Below are positions 20,744 to 29,281 of a DNA stretch of 41,546 nt, piece after piece. This stretch comes from a virus. Both the position numbers and the translations under genes were made by a program. Position 1 is the first letter of the stretch. Every line of letters starts with the position of its first letter. Location of the stretch: IMG/VR virus record IMGVR_UViG_3300036832_000168, positions 1-41,546 of that record. One strand, given 5' to 3'. The notes under the pieces were generated by a model. It was not told the origin of the DNA. It made no database searches and saw only the letters and a program-made list of their open reading frames with translations.

Positions 20744-23517
20744 TAGGACCTCCGTCCGTTCCTCGCTAGGGCTCCCTCTGTAAGCGACATCGCCTGGAAG
20801 GCCGTCTGGACGTGGGACTCGATAGCGGCTCCGGTAAGGCCATCGAAGTGGGCATGGTACGCTACTCCGTCGCCCCCTCGCGCTACTCCCTGAAGCTGCT
20901 TCTGCGTCAGGACTAGCTCTGGGGCTCCGGACATATTCCAGCCGAACGTCCCATGCGGCCACCAGCCACCCTCGTCATAGCCGTGGCCGGAGCCCATTCC
21001 CATTCCGCCTCGCATTAGCGACGGCCCGTATACGTGCTGGGCATAGTTAATAGCGGCTGCGACATTCGCGAGCGGGTCATAGATATTGTTCGAGGTTCCA
21101 GGTACGTGATAGGCCGCGAAGGTAGAGCCAATGGTCTGAAGCAGACCTCGCGACGGGTCACCCTGCTGAGCGTTAATGTCAGTAAGGTTAATCGCATTCG
21201 GGTTGCCGCCGCTTTCCGTCTGCATCTGATAGAGGACCTGCTTGCTAAGCGTAAGCGGGAGCCCAAGCATTGAGAGAGCCTGCGCGACTACTCCGGCCCA
21301 GCGGGCTACACCGCCACCTACCGAACCACCGAACAGCTTAGCAAAGAACCCGCCAATCTTCCCGGCTACCGACCCAAGCGCATCCAGAGCTTTCTTGGGT
21401 AGCCTCGCGATATTCACCAGGCCCTTCTGGATGAGCGAGCCGAGAGCGGCCGGGAGCCCGCCAAAGACGTTCTTGATAAAGTGCGTAAGGTCGCCGGCAG
21501 AAAGGATGCCGTGGAGCAGGCCCTGGATTAGATGGCTACCTATAGCAAACATGACTTGGGACGGCGAATGAATACCAAAGAAGTTCTTGATAGAATTAAC
21601 AACTGGATCTACGACATTTGCCTTTATCCATCCTCCAATACCTCCCATTGCCGACCGGATGCCATTGAGAAGGCCACTGATGATATTCCGGCCAGCATTC
21701 ACTAGCCAGGTAACGGCTCCGCTGAAGAAGTTGATAACATTATTCTTGAGGGTGGTAAACACGCCCATCAGGTCGCGGATACCACGGATGGCACGGCCGA
21801 CCGTATTGTTCCACATAAGGTCCCAGATACTCGCGACCGTATGCCGGGTGACATCAAATGCGTTAGCAATCGAGTGTAGCCCGGAGGAAATAATACGCTG
21901 GAGGTCGCGCTGCCCCCGGATAGCCCGGCCGACCGTATCCTGCCAGAACTGGTCCCATTGAACGGCGACTCCGTGCCGTATCTTATCAAACTCAACGGCA
22001 ATGTCGTGACGCATCTGGCCGAAATGCTGCACCACTAGGATGACCGCAGCGATAACCGGGAAGGCGATCCACTTCACCATTTCCCAGTGCGTCTCGATCC
22101 AGGTAGCAATATTCGTAAGGACCGCTATCGCATTGACTACAAAGATCACTATCTGAGCCAGGAAGTTCAGGAAGTCCGCGAATGCCTTGGGATTGTTAGA
22201 GATTGCCGCCGCAACCCGTTCAATAGCCTGCGCGAATGAGTCGAATATCCCTGGTATGTCCGGGGTAAAGGCCGTAAGGATTGCTACGAATGCCTGAGAG
22301 ATAGCATAGATTGACTTCTGGACTTCCGGCCTCGTAAATGCCTTCAGGACCGTATCAGCAAATATCTGGAGAGGTCCGGCTATTACAGCAATTGAAGCCC
22401 GGAACACCGGAGTCATAGTCTTGATTACATCGCTAATCGTATGTGCGATATGCTGCATAACCGGGACAAACGATGCACCGATGTCAGTCAGGGATTTCTT
22501 AGCGTCGGAGGCAACATTGCTGAATGCCTGACGGACGGCTTCCTGTCCCTGGGTCAGCCTATTCTTGTTATCATCGGCAGCTTTTTTCTGGGCGGCTGAA
22601 GTCCTCGCGTGCGCCGCCGCTAGGGCTCCCTCTGCGGTCGTTAGCTGGGCCGTCGTGGCCTTCCCGGAAGCACGGAGCGTATTAAGCCTCTGCTGAGCGG
22701 CTAGCTCGCTCGTCCTCGCCTGGGCGGCCTGCTGCTGAGAAGCCTTCGCCTGAGCGGAGGAAACGCCACCGACGCCAACGGCTCCGGCTATCCCTATTCC
22801 AGCAAGCGCTCCGCCAAGCGCGGTAACAATCGTCCCGGCTAGAGCCTGCCCGATAAACGGGAGCGCGACAAGGGCTCCGGCTCCAAGACCGCCAGCAACA
22901 TATGGATTCGATAGCGCGAGCCCGCCAGCCCCGGAAGCCGCACCGCCTCCGGCCTGCGCGCCACCTCCGGCTCCACCGCCCAGGAGCCCCAGAATGCCGC
23001 CTCGTCCGCCACCGCCACCAACGCTATCAGCTTCCTTCTGGAGAAGAGCTAGCTGAGCCTTTGCGGCCGTCGTATTGAACCGGACGTCAATCCCATCAGC
23101 CTTACGGCTTATCTTATCAAGTTCTTTCTCGATGACAGCCAGTTCCTCTAGGGCCAGCTTATCATCGATGATATTCTGCTTAGACAACTCAACTAGCAGA
23201 AGCTTAATCTTATGAAGCTTGACTTCTATATCGGTATCGTCTCCCGTTAGCTTGATATCCGGGAGAGCCTTCATCGCGGCTTCTAGCCGCTTCTTGAATG
23301 TGTCAGAGAATGCGCCTCCGGACTGCTCTCCGGCCTTTGCATAGTCAGCTTTCTTACGGCCCATCTCATTGACGATACCCTTGGATAGCTGACGCCCATA
23401 TTCCGTCCCTACGGAATCCGCCTCAGGCACTAGCTGACGTCGGAGGCTCGTATTCCAGCCGCGAGCGTCGGGCACGACTCCGACCGAAACACTACCGACA
23501 AATATTTCCGATGCCAT
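20743..23517 (-). CDS. Tape measure protein with C-terminal lytic-transglycosylase domain
   Basis: This is the longest late gene (924 aa). The N-terminal third is helical and charged. A very hydrophobic Gly/Ala segment (GAGALVALPFIGQALAGTIVTALGGALAGIG, about 220-250) follows, then Ala/Gln-rich coiled coil and repeated helical units (IRDLMGVF, IRSAMGGIGGWIKANVVDPV). The C-terminal part carries a transglycosylase-like domain: YQMQTESGGNPNAINL with the catalytic-type Glu, GDPSRGLLQTIGSTFAAY and NYAQHVYG. The protein sets tail length, and the enzymatic domain probably opens peptidoglycan during DNA entry. It is preceded by the frameshifted tail chaperones, as usual in siphoviruses. Confidence 0.93.
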   Translation of the reverse strand: MASEIFVGSVSVGVVPDARGWNTSLRRQLVPEADSVGTEYGRQLSKGIVNEMGRKKADYAKAGEQSGGAFSDTFKKRLEAAMKALPDIKLTGDDTDIEVKLHKIKLLLVELSKQNIIDDKLALEELAVIEKELDKISRKADGIDVRFNTTAAKAQLALLQKEADSVGGGGGRGGILGLLGGGAGGGAQAGGGAASGAGGLALSNPYVAGGLGAGALVALPFIGQALAGTIVTALGGALAGIGIAGAVGVGGVSSAQAKASQQQAAQARTSELAAQQRLNTLRASGKATTAQLTTAEGALAAAHARTSAAQKKAADDNKNRLTQGQEAVRQAFSNVASDAKKSLTDIGASFVPVMQHIAHTISDVIKTMTPVFRASIAVIAGPLQIFADTVLKAFTRPEVQKSIYAISQAFVAILTAFTPDIPGIFDSFAQAIERVAAAISNNPKAFADFLNFLAQIVIFVVNAIAVLTNIATWIETHWEMVKWIAFPVIAAVILVVQHFGQMRHDIAVEFDKIRHGVAVQWDQFWQDTVGRAIRGQRDLQRIISSGLHSIANAFDVTRHTVASIWDLMWNNTVGRAIRGIRDLMGVFTTLKNNVINFFSGAVTWLVNAGRNIISGLLNGIRSAMGGIGGWIKANVVDPVVNSIKNFFGIHSPSQVMFAIGSHLIQGLLHGILSAGDLTHFIKNVFGGLPAALGSLIQKGLVNIARLPKKALDALGSVAGKIGGFFAKLFGGSVGGGVARWAGVVAQALSMLGLPLTLSKQVLYQMQTESGGNPNAINLTDINAQQGDPSRGLLQTIGSTFAAYHVPGTSNNIYDPLANVAAAINYAQHVYGPSLMRGGMGMGSGHGYDEGGWWPHGTFGWNMSGAPELVLTQKQLQGVARGGDGVAYHAHFDGLTGAAIESHVQTAFQAMSLTEGALARNGRRS

Positions 23518-24035
23518 TATCGCCGTCCGGTTATCTCGTCAAGCTTCGCCTGTACTTCCTCATCAGGAATTCCCCGCAGCCGGGGATCAAGCTTCTTTGC
23601 CGTATCGATGCTGATAATACGGGCCTTCCGGTCGCTCCCTATGCCCGGCCTCCGGACTGGAGATGGACGAGGCACCTTTGACTCTGTCCGGCTCTGAATG
23701 AAGGACCATGAGAAATTCCGGACCTCATCTATAAGCAGGGCAATGAGAGTTTCCAGATTCGACCATGCGGCATACTCCGGATGTGGCTCGCGAGCGCGTA
23801 GCTCATCCTCCGGGACCGAATTCCTCATGGCTGTCATAGTCGCGCTCTCCGGAGGAAGCTGCTCGATTAGCACAAGCAGCCTCCGCCACGTTAGGCCGCT
23901 TCCAGGCTCGAATAGATCCCGGAAATCAGTCCTGTAATAGCGCTGTAGGTCTGCCTCTACTTCCTCCGGGAACGACCGCGTGAGCCAGACGGCCTTCGCG
24001 ATTTTCCCATCGACATACGGGCCTGGCGGCCGCAC
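23517..24035 (-). CDS. Tail assembly chaperone, frameshift extension (gpT-like part of gpGT)
   Basis: This frame has no independent ribosome-binding site and begins inside the gpG-like gene. It is expected to be made as a -1 frameshift fusion at the GGGAAAA heptamer (24002-24008): 113 residues from the upstream frame, then IAKAVWLTRSFPEEVEADLQ... to the stop at 23517, about 274 residues in all. The extension contains helices (LTWRRLLVLIEQLPPES; WSNLETLIALLIDEVRNFSW) and a Pro/Arg-rich linker. In siphoviruses the fused form binds the tape measure and recruits tail tube subunits; here it directly precedes the tape-measure gene. Confidence 0.85.
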   Translation of the reverse strand: MRPPGPYVDGKIAKAVWLTRSFPEEVEADLQRYYRTDFRDLFEPGSGLTWRRLLVLIEQLPPESATMTAMRNSVPEDELRAREPHPEYAAWSNLETLIALLIDEVRNFSWSFIQSRTESKVPRPSPVRRPGIGSDRKARIISIDTAKKLDPRLRGIPDEEVQAKLDEITGRR

Positions 24036-24340
24036 TCCGCGAACACCGCTTCAACCTGGTAATTGCGGAGGTCGGCCTCAAGCCAGTGCTCGTATTCCTC
24101 CTTGTCTGGGATTACCGCTTCGGCCCAGGCCTCCCAGTTCCCTACGGAGGCCGCTTGCATCGCTTCTGAGGACCAGTCTCCGGCGTGGAGTACGTGGACT
24201 ACCACGTTGTCTATCCGGACGCTTGTCGGCCGTCCTAGACGTTCTTTCCTGAGCTGATCATCGATCAGGTCCAGGTCCAGGTCAACGTCCTCATCTTCCC
24301 CTGGAGCCGCAGCATCCAGGTCTTCCGGCTCCGCGCTCAC
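23957..24340 (-). CDS. Tail assembly chaperone (gpG-like), 127 aa
   Basis: Starts with GTG at 24340, overlapping the major tail protein stop. The acidic N-terminus (SAEPEDLDAAAPGEDEDVDLDLDLIDD) is followed by a helical region (AMQAASVGNWEAWAEAVIPDKEEYEHWLEADLRNYQ) and a basic end (MGKSRRPSGSRGRSRRK). Acidic small proteins at this place, between the major tail protein and the tape measure, are the gpG-type chaperones. A -1 slip at GGGAAAA converts a fraction of the product into the longer gpGT form. Confidence 0.85.
   Translation of the reverse strand: MSAEPEDLDAAAPGEDEDVDLDLDLIDDQLRKERLGRPTSVRIDNVVVHVLHAGDWSSEAMQAASVGNWEAWAEAVIPDKEEYEHWLEADLRNYQVEAVFAECGRQARMSMGKSRRPSGSRGRSRRK
24002..24008 (-). 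promoter_or_regulatory. Programmed -1 ribosomal frameshift site GGGAAAA
   Basis: On the - strand the heptamer reads G GGA AAA in the gpG frame (ATG GGA AAA TCG), which is the X XXY YYZ slippery pattern. After slipping back one base the reading continues ATC GCG AAG, giving IAKAVW in the gpT frame. It lies within the only overlap of the two frames and at the usual place between tail chaperone genes. Confidence 0.85.
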
Positions 24341-25362
24341 GTGAAGTACGCCGTAACGTCCTGGCCGTAATCGATGTAGCGCTTGGCTACACCAGGCACG
24401 CCACCGATGGTCCCTGGATAGAACGTCCAGGTAAGGTCAAGCGTCGTAACATCGGCCTGCTGAATCTGGTCGTTGCCGCGAGCCGTCACCTTCGCGTTCG
24501 GAGCGTACATCCGCATCTGCTTGATGCCGTCATCGCTGTCGAACACGACGGCGTAACGGTTATCGGCCGGTGGGTCAGGAATGATATAGCTCGCCTGCCA
24601 TCCAGCCGTAGAGGCCGCGAGCGGCGCGGAGCCGGTAGAGGTCGGAGGTGCCGTCAGCGTCAGCCCGGTTCCGATCGGAGTTGGCGAGCCAGCCGTCTGC
24701 TGCCGGGTCACAGCGGTAGCAGAACCACCTGCCTGGCTAACGTAGGCGTACCACCCAGTGGCTCCGGGAGAGGTCGTTGGGCTAGGCACCGTAATGGTCG
24801 ACACGGAACCCGTGGTGACGATAGATCCGGCCGGAGACGGCAGGGTCTCACCGCCGCTGGCCGTTACGTAGCTGACCTTGACCTGATACGTCCCGGCTAG
24901 GACCGTGCCGCCGCTCGCGGATGTCGTCGGTACCGGAGCCACCGGGGCAGGCGGAACTGAGGAAGGCAGGAGCGGAGAGGATGTGACTGGGAAGATCGGG
25001 ACATCGTCGTACAAGGCTCTGGCGTACGGATTGATTGCTTCCAGGAGCGTTGCCTGGACGCTCTTGATCCCACCCGTCAGAATCGTCCGGATGGGCGTGA
25101 GGACTCCGGCGGCCGGAATATCCTTCACGGTCTCATCCAGCTTGAAGATATAGCCGGAAGTATCGACCCACCCACAGTTCTTGTAGGAAGCCCCAGGAAT
25201 CGTACTCACATCCTCAAATCCCGTTGGCGGCGTTGAGTTCTGTGGTGCGACCCAGACGATAACGTCTCCGGCCGCGTAGAGTAGGGCATTGTTCTTGGCA
25301 GTACCGCCACCAGCGAACGGAGTGACTACGTCCAGCTGCTCAGCGGAATTCTTTGATGGCAC
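24337..25362 (-). CDS. Major tail (tube) protein with inserted Ig/fibronectin-like domain
   Basis: The 341-residue product starts with GTG at 25362 after AGGAGGAAGT. The N-terminal tube fold includes VIVWVAPQNSTPPTGFEDVSTIPGASYKNCGWVDTSGY and KSVQATLLEAINPYARALYDD; the C-terminal tube part has YAVVFDSDDGIKQMRMYAPNAKVTARG and TTLDLTWTFYP. Between them, about residues 130-250, sits a Ser/Thr/Pro-rich insert (GTYQVKVSYVTASGGETLPSPAGS, ATGWYAYVSQAGG) with the look of an Ig or fibronectin type III domain that would decorate the tube surface. It is followed directly by the tail chaperones. Confidence 0.85.
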   Translation of the reverse strand: MPSKNSAEQLDVVTPFAGGGTAKNNALLYAAGDVIVWVAPQNSTPPTGFEDVSTIPGASYKNCGWVDTSGYIFKLDETVKDIPAAGVLTPIRTILTGGIKSVQATLLEAINPYARALYDDVPIFPVTSSPLLPSSVPPAPVAPVPTTSASGGTVLAGTYQVKVSYVTASGGETLPSPAGSIVTTGSVSTITVPSPTTSPGATGWYAYVSQAGGSATAVTRQQTAGSPTPIGTGLTLTAPPTSTGSAPLAASTAGWQASYIIPDPPADNRYAVVFDSDDGIKQMRMYAPNAKVTARGNDQIQQADVTTLDLTWTFYPGTIGGVPGVAKRYIDYGQDVTAYFT

Positions 25363-25370
25363 ACTTCCTC

Positions 25371-25763
25371 CTATGGATGAACTTGTAGTTCATATGTTGC
25401 GGAATAACGTACTAGGTCTGGATTCGCCTCCGGTAGTGATCTAGGTCCGGCAGTGGTCGTTACGTGAATTATCACCCCATTCGAGACTACCTTTCCCATC
25501 AGGGAAAGTATGTCACTCTGTATGTCTCGCGCTGCCGCAGAGACGCTTCCTACTTCGGCCTTGGGACCGAATACATCGATATCAACAATAGGCCGGTCTA
25601 CGCCAATGTTCCGGTTAGCTCCAGAAATACGATGAACGCGGGCAATGATCGTGTCTGATATCTCAGCAGGGAGGACAGTAACAAAACGGATATCGGGCTC
25701 TAGCGGGACGAGCGCATAGAGCACCATTGACTCCGCGTCAGGAAACGTTGGGACGTCAGTCAT
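25371..25763 (-). CDS. Tail terminator protein
   Basis: The 130-residue product (MTDVPTFPDAESMVLYALVPLEPDIRFVTVL...) has the alpha/beta layout of siphovirus tail terminators: an N-terminal helix, DIRFVTVLPAEISDTIIARVHRISG, then RPIVDIDVFG and a helix followed by VSNGVIIHVTTTAGPRSLPEANPDLVRYSATYELQVH. It is located between the HK97 gp10-like gene (4-base overlap) and the major tail protein, exactly where the terminator is found. Confidence 0.82.
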   Translation of the reverse strand: MTDVPTFPDAESMVLYALVPLEPDIRFVTVLPAEISDTIIARVHRISGANRNIGVDRPIVDIDVFGPKAEVGSVSAAARDIQSDILSLMGKVVSNGVIIHVTTTAGPRSLPEANPDLVRYSATYELQVHP

Positions 25764-26080
25764 AGTATCCTCTGGAATGCGGCACGAGCCAATGTATGGT
25801 ACGGCTCCTCACCGTAATGGGCGTACTCAACATAGAGCGCTTCCGGCGCATCATTGTAGACAATTGCCTCCGCGCGGTCATTCTTTGCGCCTCCGCGCGA
25901 ATGGTGCCGGACATGGAAGCTCGCCTTGTAGCGGCCGGGATGTGGTCCCTTCTCATCCACCGGAGCCGTCGCCTCCGCGATTGCCTTGATCCCATTCGCG
26001 AACACGACAAGCGTTCCCTCGATAAAGTCCGACCGGAGCATCCGGCCGACTCCCTCATGATCTGGGGTGAATGAACTCAT
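25760..26080 (-). CDS. HK97 gp10-like head-tail joining (neck) protein
   Basis: This 106-residue protein has a leading helix (SDFIEGTLVVFANGIKAIAEATAP) followed by the family-typical stretch HPGRYKASFHVRHHSRGGAKNDRAEAIVYNDAPEALYVEYAHYGE and a terminal helix (HTLARAAFQRIL). This is the HK97 gp10 pattern of a small protein at the head-tail interface. It overlaps both neighbours by four bases. Confidence 0.85.
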   Translation of the reverse strand: MSSFTPDHEGVGRMLRSDFIEGTLVVFANGIKAIAEATAPVDEKGPHPGRYKASFHVRHHSRGGAKNDRAEAIVYNDAPEALYVEYAHYGEEPYHTLARAAFQRIL

Positions 26081-26418
26081 GCCGACGCTCCGGTGACTAC
26101 CTGGGCCCGGACCTCGACCGGGGCCGTATTGTTACTGAACGGCGACCGGAAGGACTGGGGCTCGCCCTGGATCTCATAGGTGCGGCCGTTATAGAGGATT
26201 GCGTCAAGCGGGCCCACGGCCGTGCCGTACGGGAGATAAGCGACAATGGTCGTGCTTACCTGGTCGGTCCACTGGACCTGCTCAAAGCTCCCCTGCGGCG
26301 CGACTACGGCTCCGGCTACCGTCTCCGGCTCGTCCCTATAGGTATCGTTCCCGTAGTCGTCTAGGCCGCTTAGGACGCGATGCACGAGCGTCAGGGCGGT
26401 GCCGTAGGTAAAGGGCAT
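26077..26418 (-). CDS. Head closure / stopper protein
   Basis: The 113-residue product is beta-rich: FTYGTALTLVHRVLSGLDDYGNDTYRDEPETVAGAVVAPQGSFE, then TIVAYLPYGTAVGPLDAILYNGRTYEIQGEPQSFRSPF. The GRTYEIQGEP-type strand followed by VEVRAQVV resembles head closure proteins of siphoviruses (SPP1 gp16-like). It is in the usual place between the connector and the gp10-like protein. Its start overlaps the preceding gene's end by 28 bases. Confidence 0.78.
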   Translation of the reverse strand: MPFTYGTALTLVHRVLSGLDDYGNDTYRDEPETVAGAVVAPQGSFEQVQWTDQVSTTIVAYLPYGTAVGPLDAILYNGRTYEIQGEPQSFRSPFSNNTAPVEVRAQVVTGASA

Positions 26419-27095
26419 AACAACCTCACCCTAATCGTTCCCTGGCCCTGGCGGAAGTCCGCGAGCGAGGTCTTCATACCCGCATCCAGGAGTGCGGCCA
26501 TGAGCCCGGCTCCGGACGTACGGCGCATCGTGTACGAGTAAGGACCGATGGACTCAGACGCGAGCGTCGCACTCATCGTCGGAGTCGCTAGCTCCGACAA
26601 GACGGCCGTACAAAGAACGGCCGTTACTTCCTCCGGGCAGTTGACGTAACCGTGCGAGGCCGTAACCTGATAGCTCTCTGTCCACCAGGAATACTCATAC
26701 CAGTATTCCGGGAGATTAATGATCCCAGACTGCCACGGTCCCGGCACAGTTATCTTGTCGACGCCATCGAATTGATACCAGGTTACCGGGAAGTCTGGGA
26801 TTCCGGGCATTCCAGATATGGCTATAACGGAGGCAATAGAGCCGATAGGCCGCCAGGGAAGCTTGATAATTCCTCCGTCCGACACGATCACGATTGTATC
26901 GGAATCGTACCAGACAAAGTCCTCGCGGCAGTACCGGCGAATGATTGATGAGCCGTCGCGGAGTAGCGCATCAATCCGCGCTCCCTCGACTTGATTGAGG
27001 TTGCGGCCTAGCCGGTCCACGATGTCGTCTGGGCTGGCGAGTGGCGGCAAGGTTGGCTGCGCGCTACGCGGAGAGCTAGACCGCACCTCAGTCAT
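26391..27095 (-). CDS. Head-tail adaptor (connector) protein
   Basis: The ATG at 27095 follows TAGGAGGAAT. The 234-residue product begins with a disordered Pro/Ser part, then LASPDDIVDRLGRNLNQVEGARIDALLRDGSSIIRRYCRE, a helical pattern of gp6/gp15-type adaptors. The remainder is strand-rich (DSDTIVIVSDGGIIKLPWRPIGSIASVIA; PEYWYEYSWWTESYQVTASHGYVNCPEEVTAVLCTAVL) and ends with a helix. It follows the major capsid gene, as expected for the first adaptor of the neck. Confidence 0.82.
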   Translation of the reverse strand: MTEVRSSSPRSAQPTLPPLASPDDIVDRLGRNLNQVEGARIDALLRDGSSIIRRYCREDFVWYDSDTIVIVSDGGIIKLPWRPIGSIASVIAISGMPGIPDFPVTWYQFDGVDKITVPGPWQSGIINLPEYWYEYSWWTESYQVTASHGYVNCPEEVTAVLCTAVLSELATPTMSATLASESIGPYSYTMRRTSGAGLMAALLDAGMKTSLADFRQGQGTIRVRLLCPLPTAPP

Positions 27096-27119
27096 GATTC
27101 CTCCTAAGAAACAAAAGGA

Positions 27120-28355
27120 CTAAGAACGCTGAGGCCGCTGGCCCTGCCGTTCGGCCGGCTCCCGTTCCTTCTGCTCTTCCTTCTGCTCCCGCTCCTGCGC
27201 CCGTCGCCTCTGGGTCAGCTGCTTGCGGCCTTCCTCTGCGTCCTCCTGCTGCGCTTGCGCGCCTCGCTCCTGGGCCTCGTACGCCTCCACGTCCTGGGCG
27301 TTTTCCAAGACGACCTCCTGCTGGTCCCCTGCGAAAGAACCAACGTACGGATACGGAGGTGCCTGGATGACGCTGATCGGAGAAATGGTGGGCGGCGTGG
27401 CTCCGGTCGGGAGGATCGCGCCGAACGGCCACCGGGCCGTGATCGCGTCTCCGGGCCGCATGATTGTGACCGGGTTGACGGTCGCGTACGCGAGGCGCAT
27501 CGTCATCCGCATCGCCACGGAGTCCTGCTGCATGAGATTGAGAATGACCTTGCCGGTATCGTCGGAGATCACGCCTTCGGTGAACATCTTGAAGCTGATG
27601 TCCTGGCGCATCCCGATGATCGACTTGGTGAAGTCGCCGCAGAGCAGGACGGCTCCGGCCAGGCCCAGCTGCCAGGAACCGTTGTTGATCTCGGAAAGGT
27701 CGTAGCCGTAGAGCGAGCCGCCAGGACTGCTCGACATATCGGGCTGGTAAATCGGCGCACCCTGCGCCGACCGCATCCCGACGAGCTGCCACGACATTCC
27801 CGGCTGGGCCGCGAATCCGTTGACGGTGTAGCCGGACTGAGCCATCTGTACGCCCAGCTTGGATACGTCCACGCCGAGGTCGATGTTCGCGCCCTGGACC
27901 ACAAAGTGGCCCGACTTGCCGGCCCCAGGGAATACGGCCTCACCCCAGGTCACCGGCTTGTTGATGCCCCACAGGACGGCGAGGTCGATAAGCTGACCGA
28001 CTGCCTCTGTGATCCGGGGCTGGACCTCGGACCAGAGCGGAACGTCGGCATCGTCCAGGTAGGCTTCCGGAATCGGGACGATACAGGCCAGCTCTTCCAC
28101 GACCATGACGACGTTCTTCCACTGCTGGAGGCTCGTCTGCTTCATGCCGGTGTCGCCACCCACCCAGTATGCTACCGGGAGGACGTCAAGGACCGGCATT
28201 CGCTGGGTCTTGGCGGAAAGGATGGTCTTGTTCATGAGACGGAGCGCTGCCGATGCTTTCGGAGCCTCCTGGATGATTGCGGCCGCGAGCGGTTCCGGAA
28301 CCAGCGGGTCAGAACCAGTGGTTGTGCGGCCGACGTGCGTACTATACGTAGGCAC
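27120..28355 (-). CDS. Major capsid protein (HK97 fold) with a charged C-terminal extension
   Basis: The 411-residue product starts with GTG at 28355 after an AGGAAGG site. The family-typical N-arm is TGSDPLVPEPLAAAIIQEAPKASAALRLMNK, followed by the E-loop and spine regions (LPVAYWVGGDTGMKQTSLQQWKNVVMVVEELACIVPIPEAYLDD). The P-domain and A-domain follow, including LAVLWGINKPV, LLCGDFTKSIIGMRQDISFKM and QDSVAMRMTMRLAYATVNP. The core ends at about residue 350; the last 60 residues (ENAQDVEAYEAQERGAQ..., RRRAQEREQKEEQKEREPAE) form a Glu/Gln/Arg-rich helical tail not usual for HK97-fold capsids. It is encoded just after the scaffold. Confidence 0.92.
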   Translation of the reverse strand: MPTYSTHVGRTTTGSDPLVPEPLAAAIIQEAPKASAALRLMNKTILSAKTQRMPVLDVLPVAYWVGGDTGMKQTSLQQWKNVVMVVEELACIVPIPEAYLDDADVPLWSEVQPRITEAVGQLIDLAVLWGINKPVTWGEAVFPGAGKSGHFVVQGANIDLGVDVSKLGVQMAQSGYTVNGFAAQPGMSWQLVGMRSAQGAPIYQPDMSSSPGGSLYGYDLSEINNGSWQLGLAGAVLLCGDFTKSIIGMRQDISFKMFTEGVISDDTGKVILNLMQQDSVAMRMTMRLAYATVNPVTIMRPGDAITARWPFGAILPTGATPPTISPISVIQAPPYPYVGSFAGDQQEVVLENAQDVEAYEAQERGAQAQQEDAEEGRKQLTQRRRAQEREQKEEQKEREPAERQGQRPQRS

Positions 28356-28377
28356 TTCGGGTTACTGCCTTCCTGTG

Positions 28378-28968
28378 CTAGCGTTGCTCTAGGAGATTCC
28401 GGAACCATTGGTCCGGTGTCTGGGGAGTCTGCTCCCCAGCCGGAGCCGAACCGGCTCTCATCGACTCGACTGGCCGTGCGGCCGCAATCCCGTTACGGGA
28501 TTGCTGACCCGCTACCATCTGACTAGCTAGCTGAGTAGCCGTCTCCTGGATGACGCGAGCAATCGTCTCTGCGTGACCGTTCATCTCATCTTCCGTTCCG
28601 GAAGGGATGTAGTCGATCAGCTCGACAGGTAGGTCATTGGCGGCTGCGGCCATTACCCGGTTATGCGTGGTACGGGCCTCATCGCGTTCCTGCTGTACTT
28701 CGGCCAGTTCTGCCTTGAGCCTATCCGACTCAGACATTCCAGCCTTCTTCATTTCCGACAGCTCTTTCGCGGCTGCGGAATTCGCCTTGGACCTGTTCTC
28801 CCACTGGCGGGCTTTTGACTTCCAATCCGCCAGCTGGGCCGCTAGATCGGGCTCGCCGGAGTCGCCTGTGCCATCTTCAGTGATATCGTCGGATACCGTT
28901 CCGGCATCCTCGGCACCCTCTTGACCCTCTGCCGTTCCGGCCGGGTCTAGGCCAGCGTCCTCACTCAT
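28378..28968 (-). CDS. Scaffolding protein
   Basis: The 196-residue product has the classical composition: an acidic Gly-rich N-terminus (AGLDPAGTAEGQEGAEDAGT), a long central coiled coil (LAAQLADWKSKARQWENRSKANSAAAKELSEMKK, then SDRLKAELAEVQQERDEARTTHNRV), and a C-terminal DQWFRNLLEQR hook. It is encoded 22 bases upstream of the major capsid gene. It would template prohead assembly and be lost or cleaved during maturation. No prohead protease is obvious in the window. Confidence 0.87.
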   Translation of the reverse strand: MSEDAGLDPAGTAEGQEGAEDAGTVSDDITEDGTGDSGEPDLAAQLADWKSKARQWENRSKANSAAAKELSEMKKAGMSESDRLKAELAEVQQERDEARTTHNRVMAAAANDLPVELIDYIPSGTEDEMNGHAETIARVIQETATQLASQMVAGQQSRNGIAAARPVESMRAGSAPAGEQTPQTPDQWFRNLLEQR

Positions 28969-29020
28969 TTCTTTCCCCTGTTCAGCTAGGAGGGATTATA
29001 GATCGTTCCGGGCCGATTAG

Positions 29021-29281
29021 CTACCCTCCCTTCTGCTTGGCTTTGGCCATGGCTTCCTCTGTTCCCGGAGCGTGGCCGGGCCATCCTCCGGTGGCTCGCT
29101 TGTGGAGATTAGCGCACAGTCCCTTTACGATTCCGGGACCGACATATTTCCCAAGTTCTGTAACGCACCTATCGAAGTCACCTGGGACTCCCCAGTTGAT
29201 CTTCGCACGTCCCTTGCCGGACGCCCAGTAGTTCATTAGCCGCTCTGTACTCCGGGCTTCTCCCGGAGTTTTCTCTGCCAT
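29021..29281 (-). CDS. Conserved phage hypothetical protein, 86 aa
   Basis: I chose the ATG at 29281, preceded by GGAGGCAGTGTT; the frame extends upstream to 29311. The product starts with a helical basic part (KTPGEARSTERLMNYWASGKGRAKINWGVPGDFDRCVTELGKYVGPGIVKG) and includes LCANLHKRATGGWPGHAPG. Actinophages often carry such a protein next to the scaffold or capsid genes, but I know of no assigned role. It overlaps the previous gene by 46 bases. The downstream intergenic space to the scaffold start is 52 bases. Confidence 0.72.
   Translation of the reverse strand: MAEKTPGEARSTERLMNYWASGKGRAKINWGVPGDFDRCVTELGKYVGPGIVKGLCANLHKRATGGWPGHAPGTEEAMAKAKQKGG

Noticed and set aside
19841-20962. Longer distal tail protein starting at 20962
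   Set aside because: The first 73 residues are Arg/Pro/Ser-rich and overlap the tape-measure gene; the ATG at 20743 follows GGAGG and shares a base with the upstream stop.
27255-28526. 423-codon + strand open frame
   Set aside because: It lies opposite the major capsid and scaffold genes, is His/Arg/Asp-rich with no domain, and has no ribosome-binding site; it is an antisense shadow of high-GC coding DNA.
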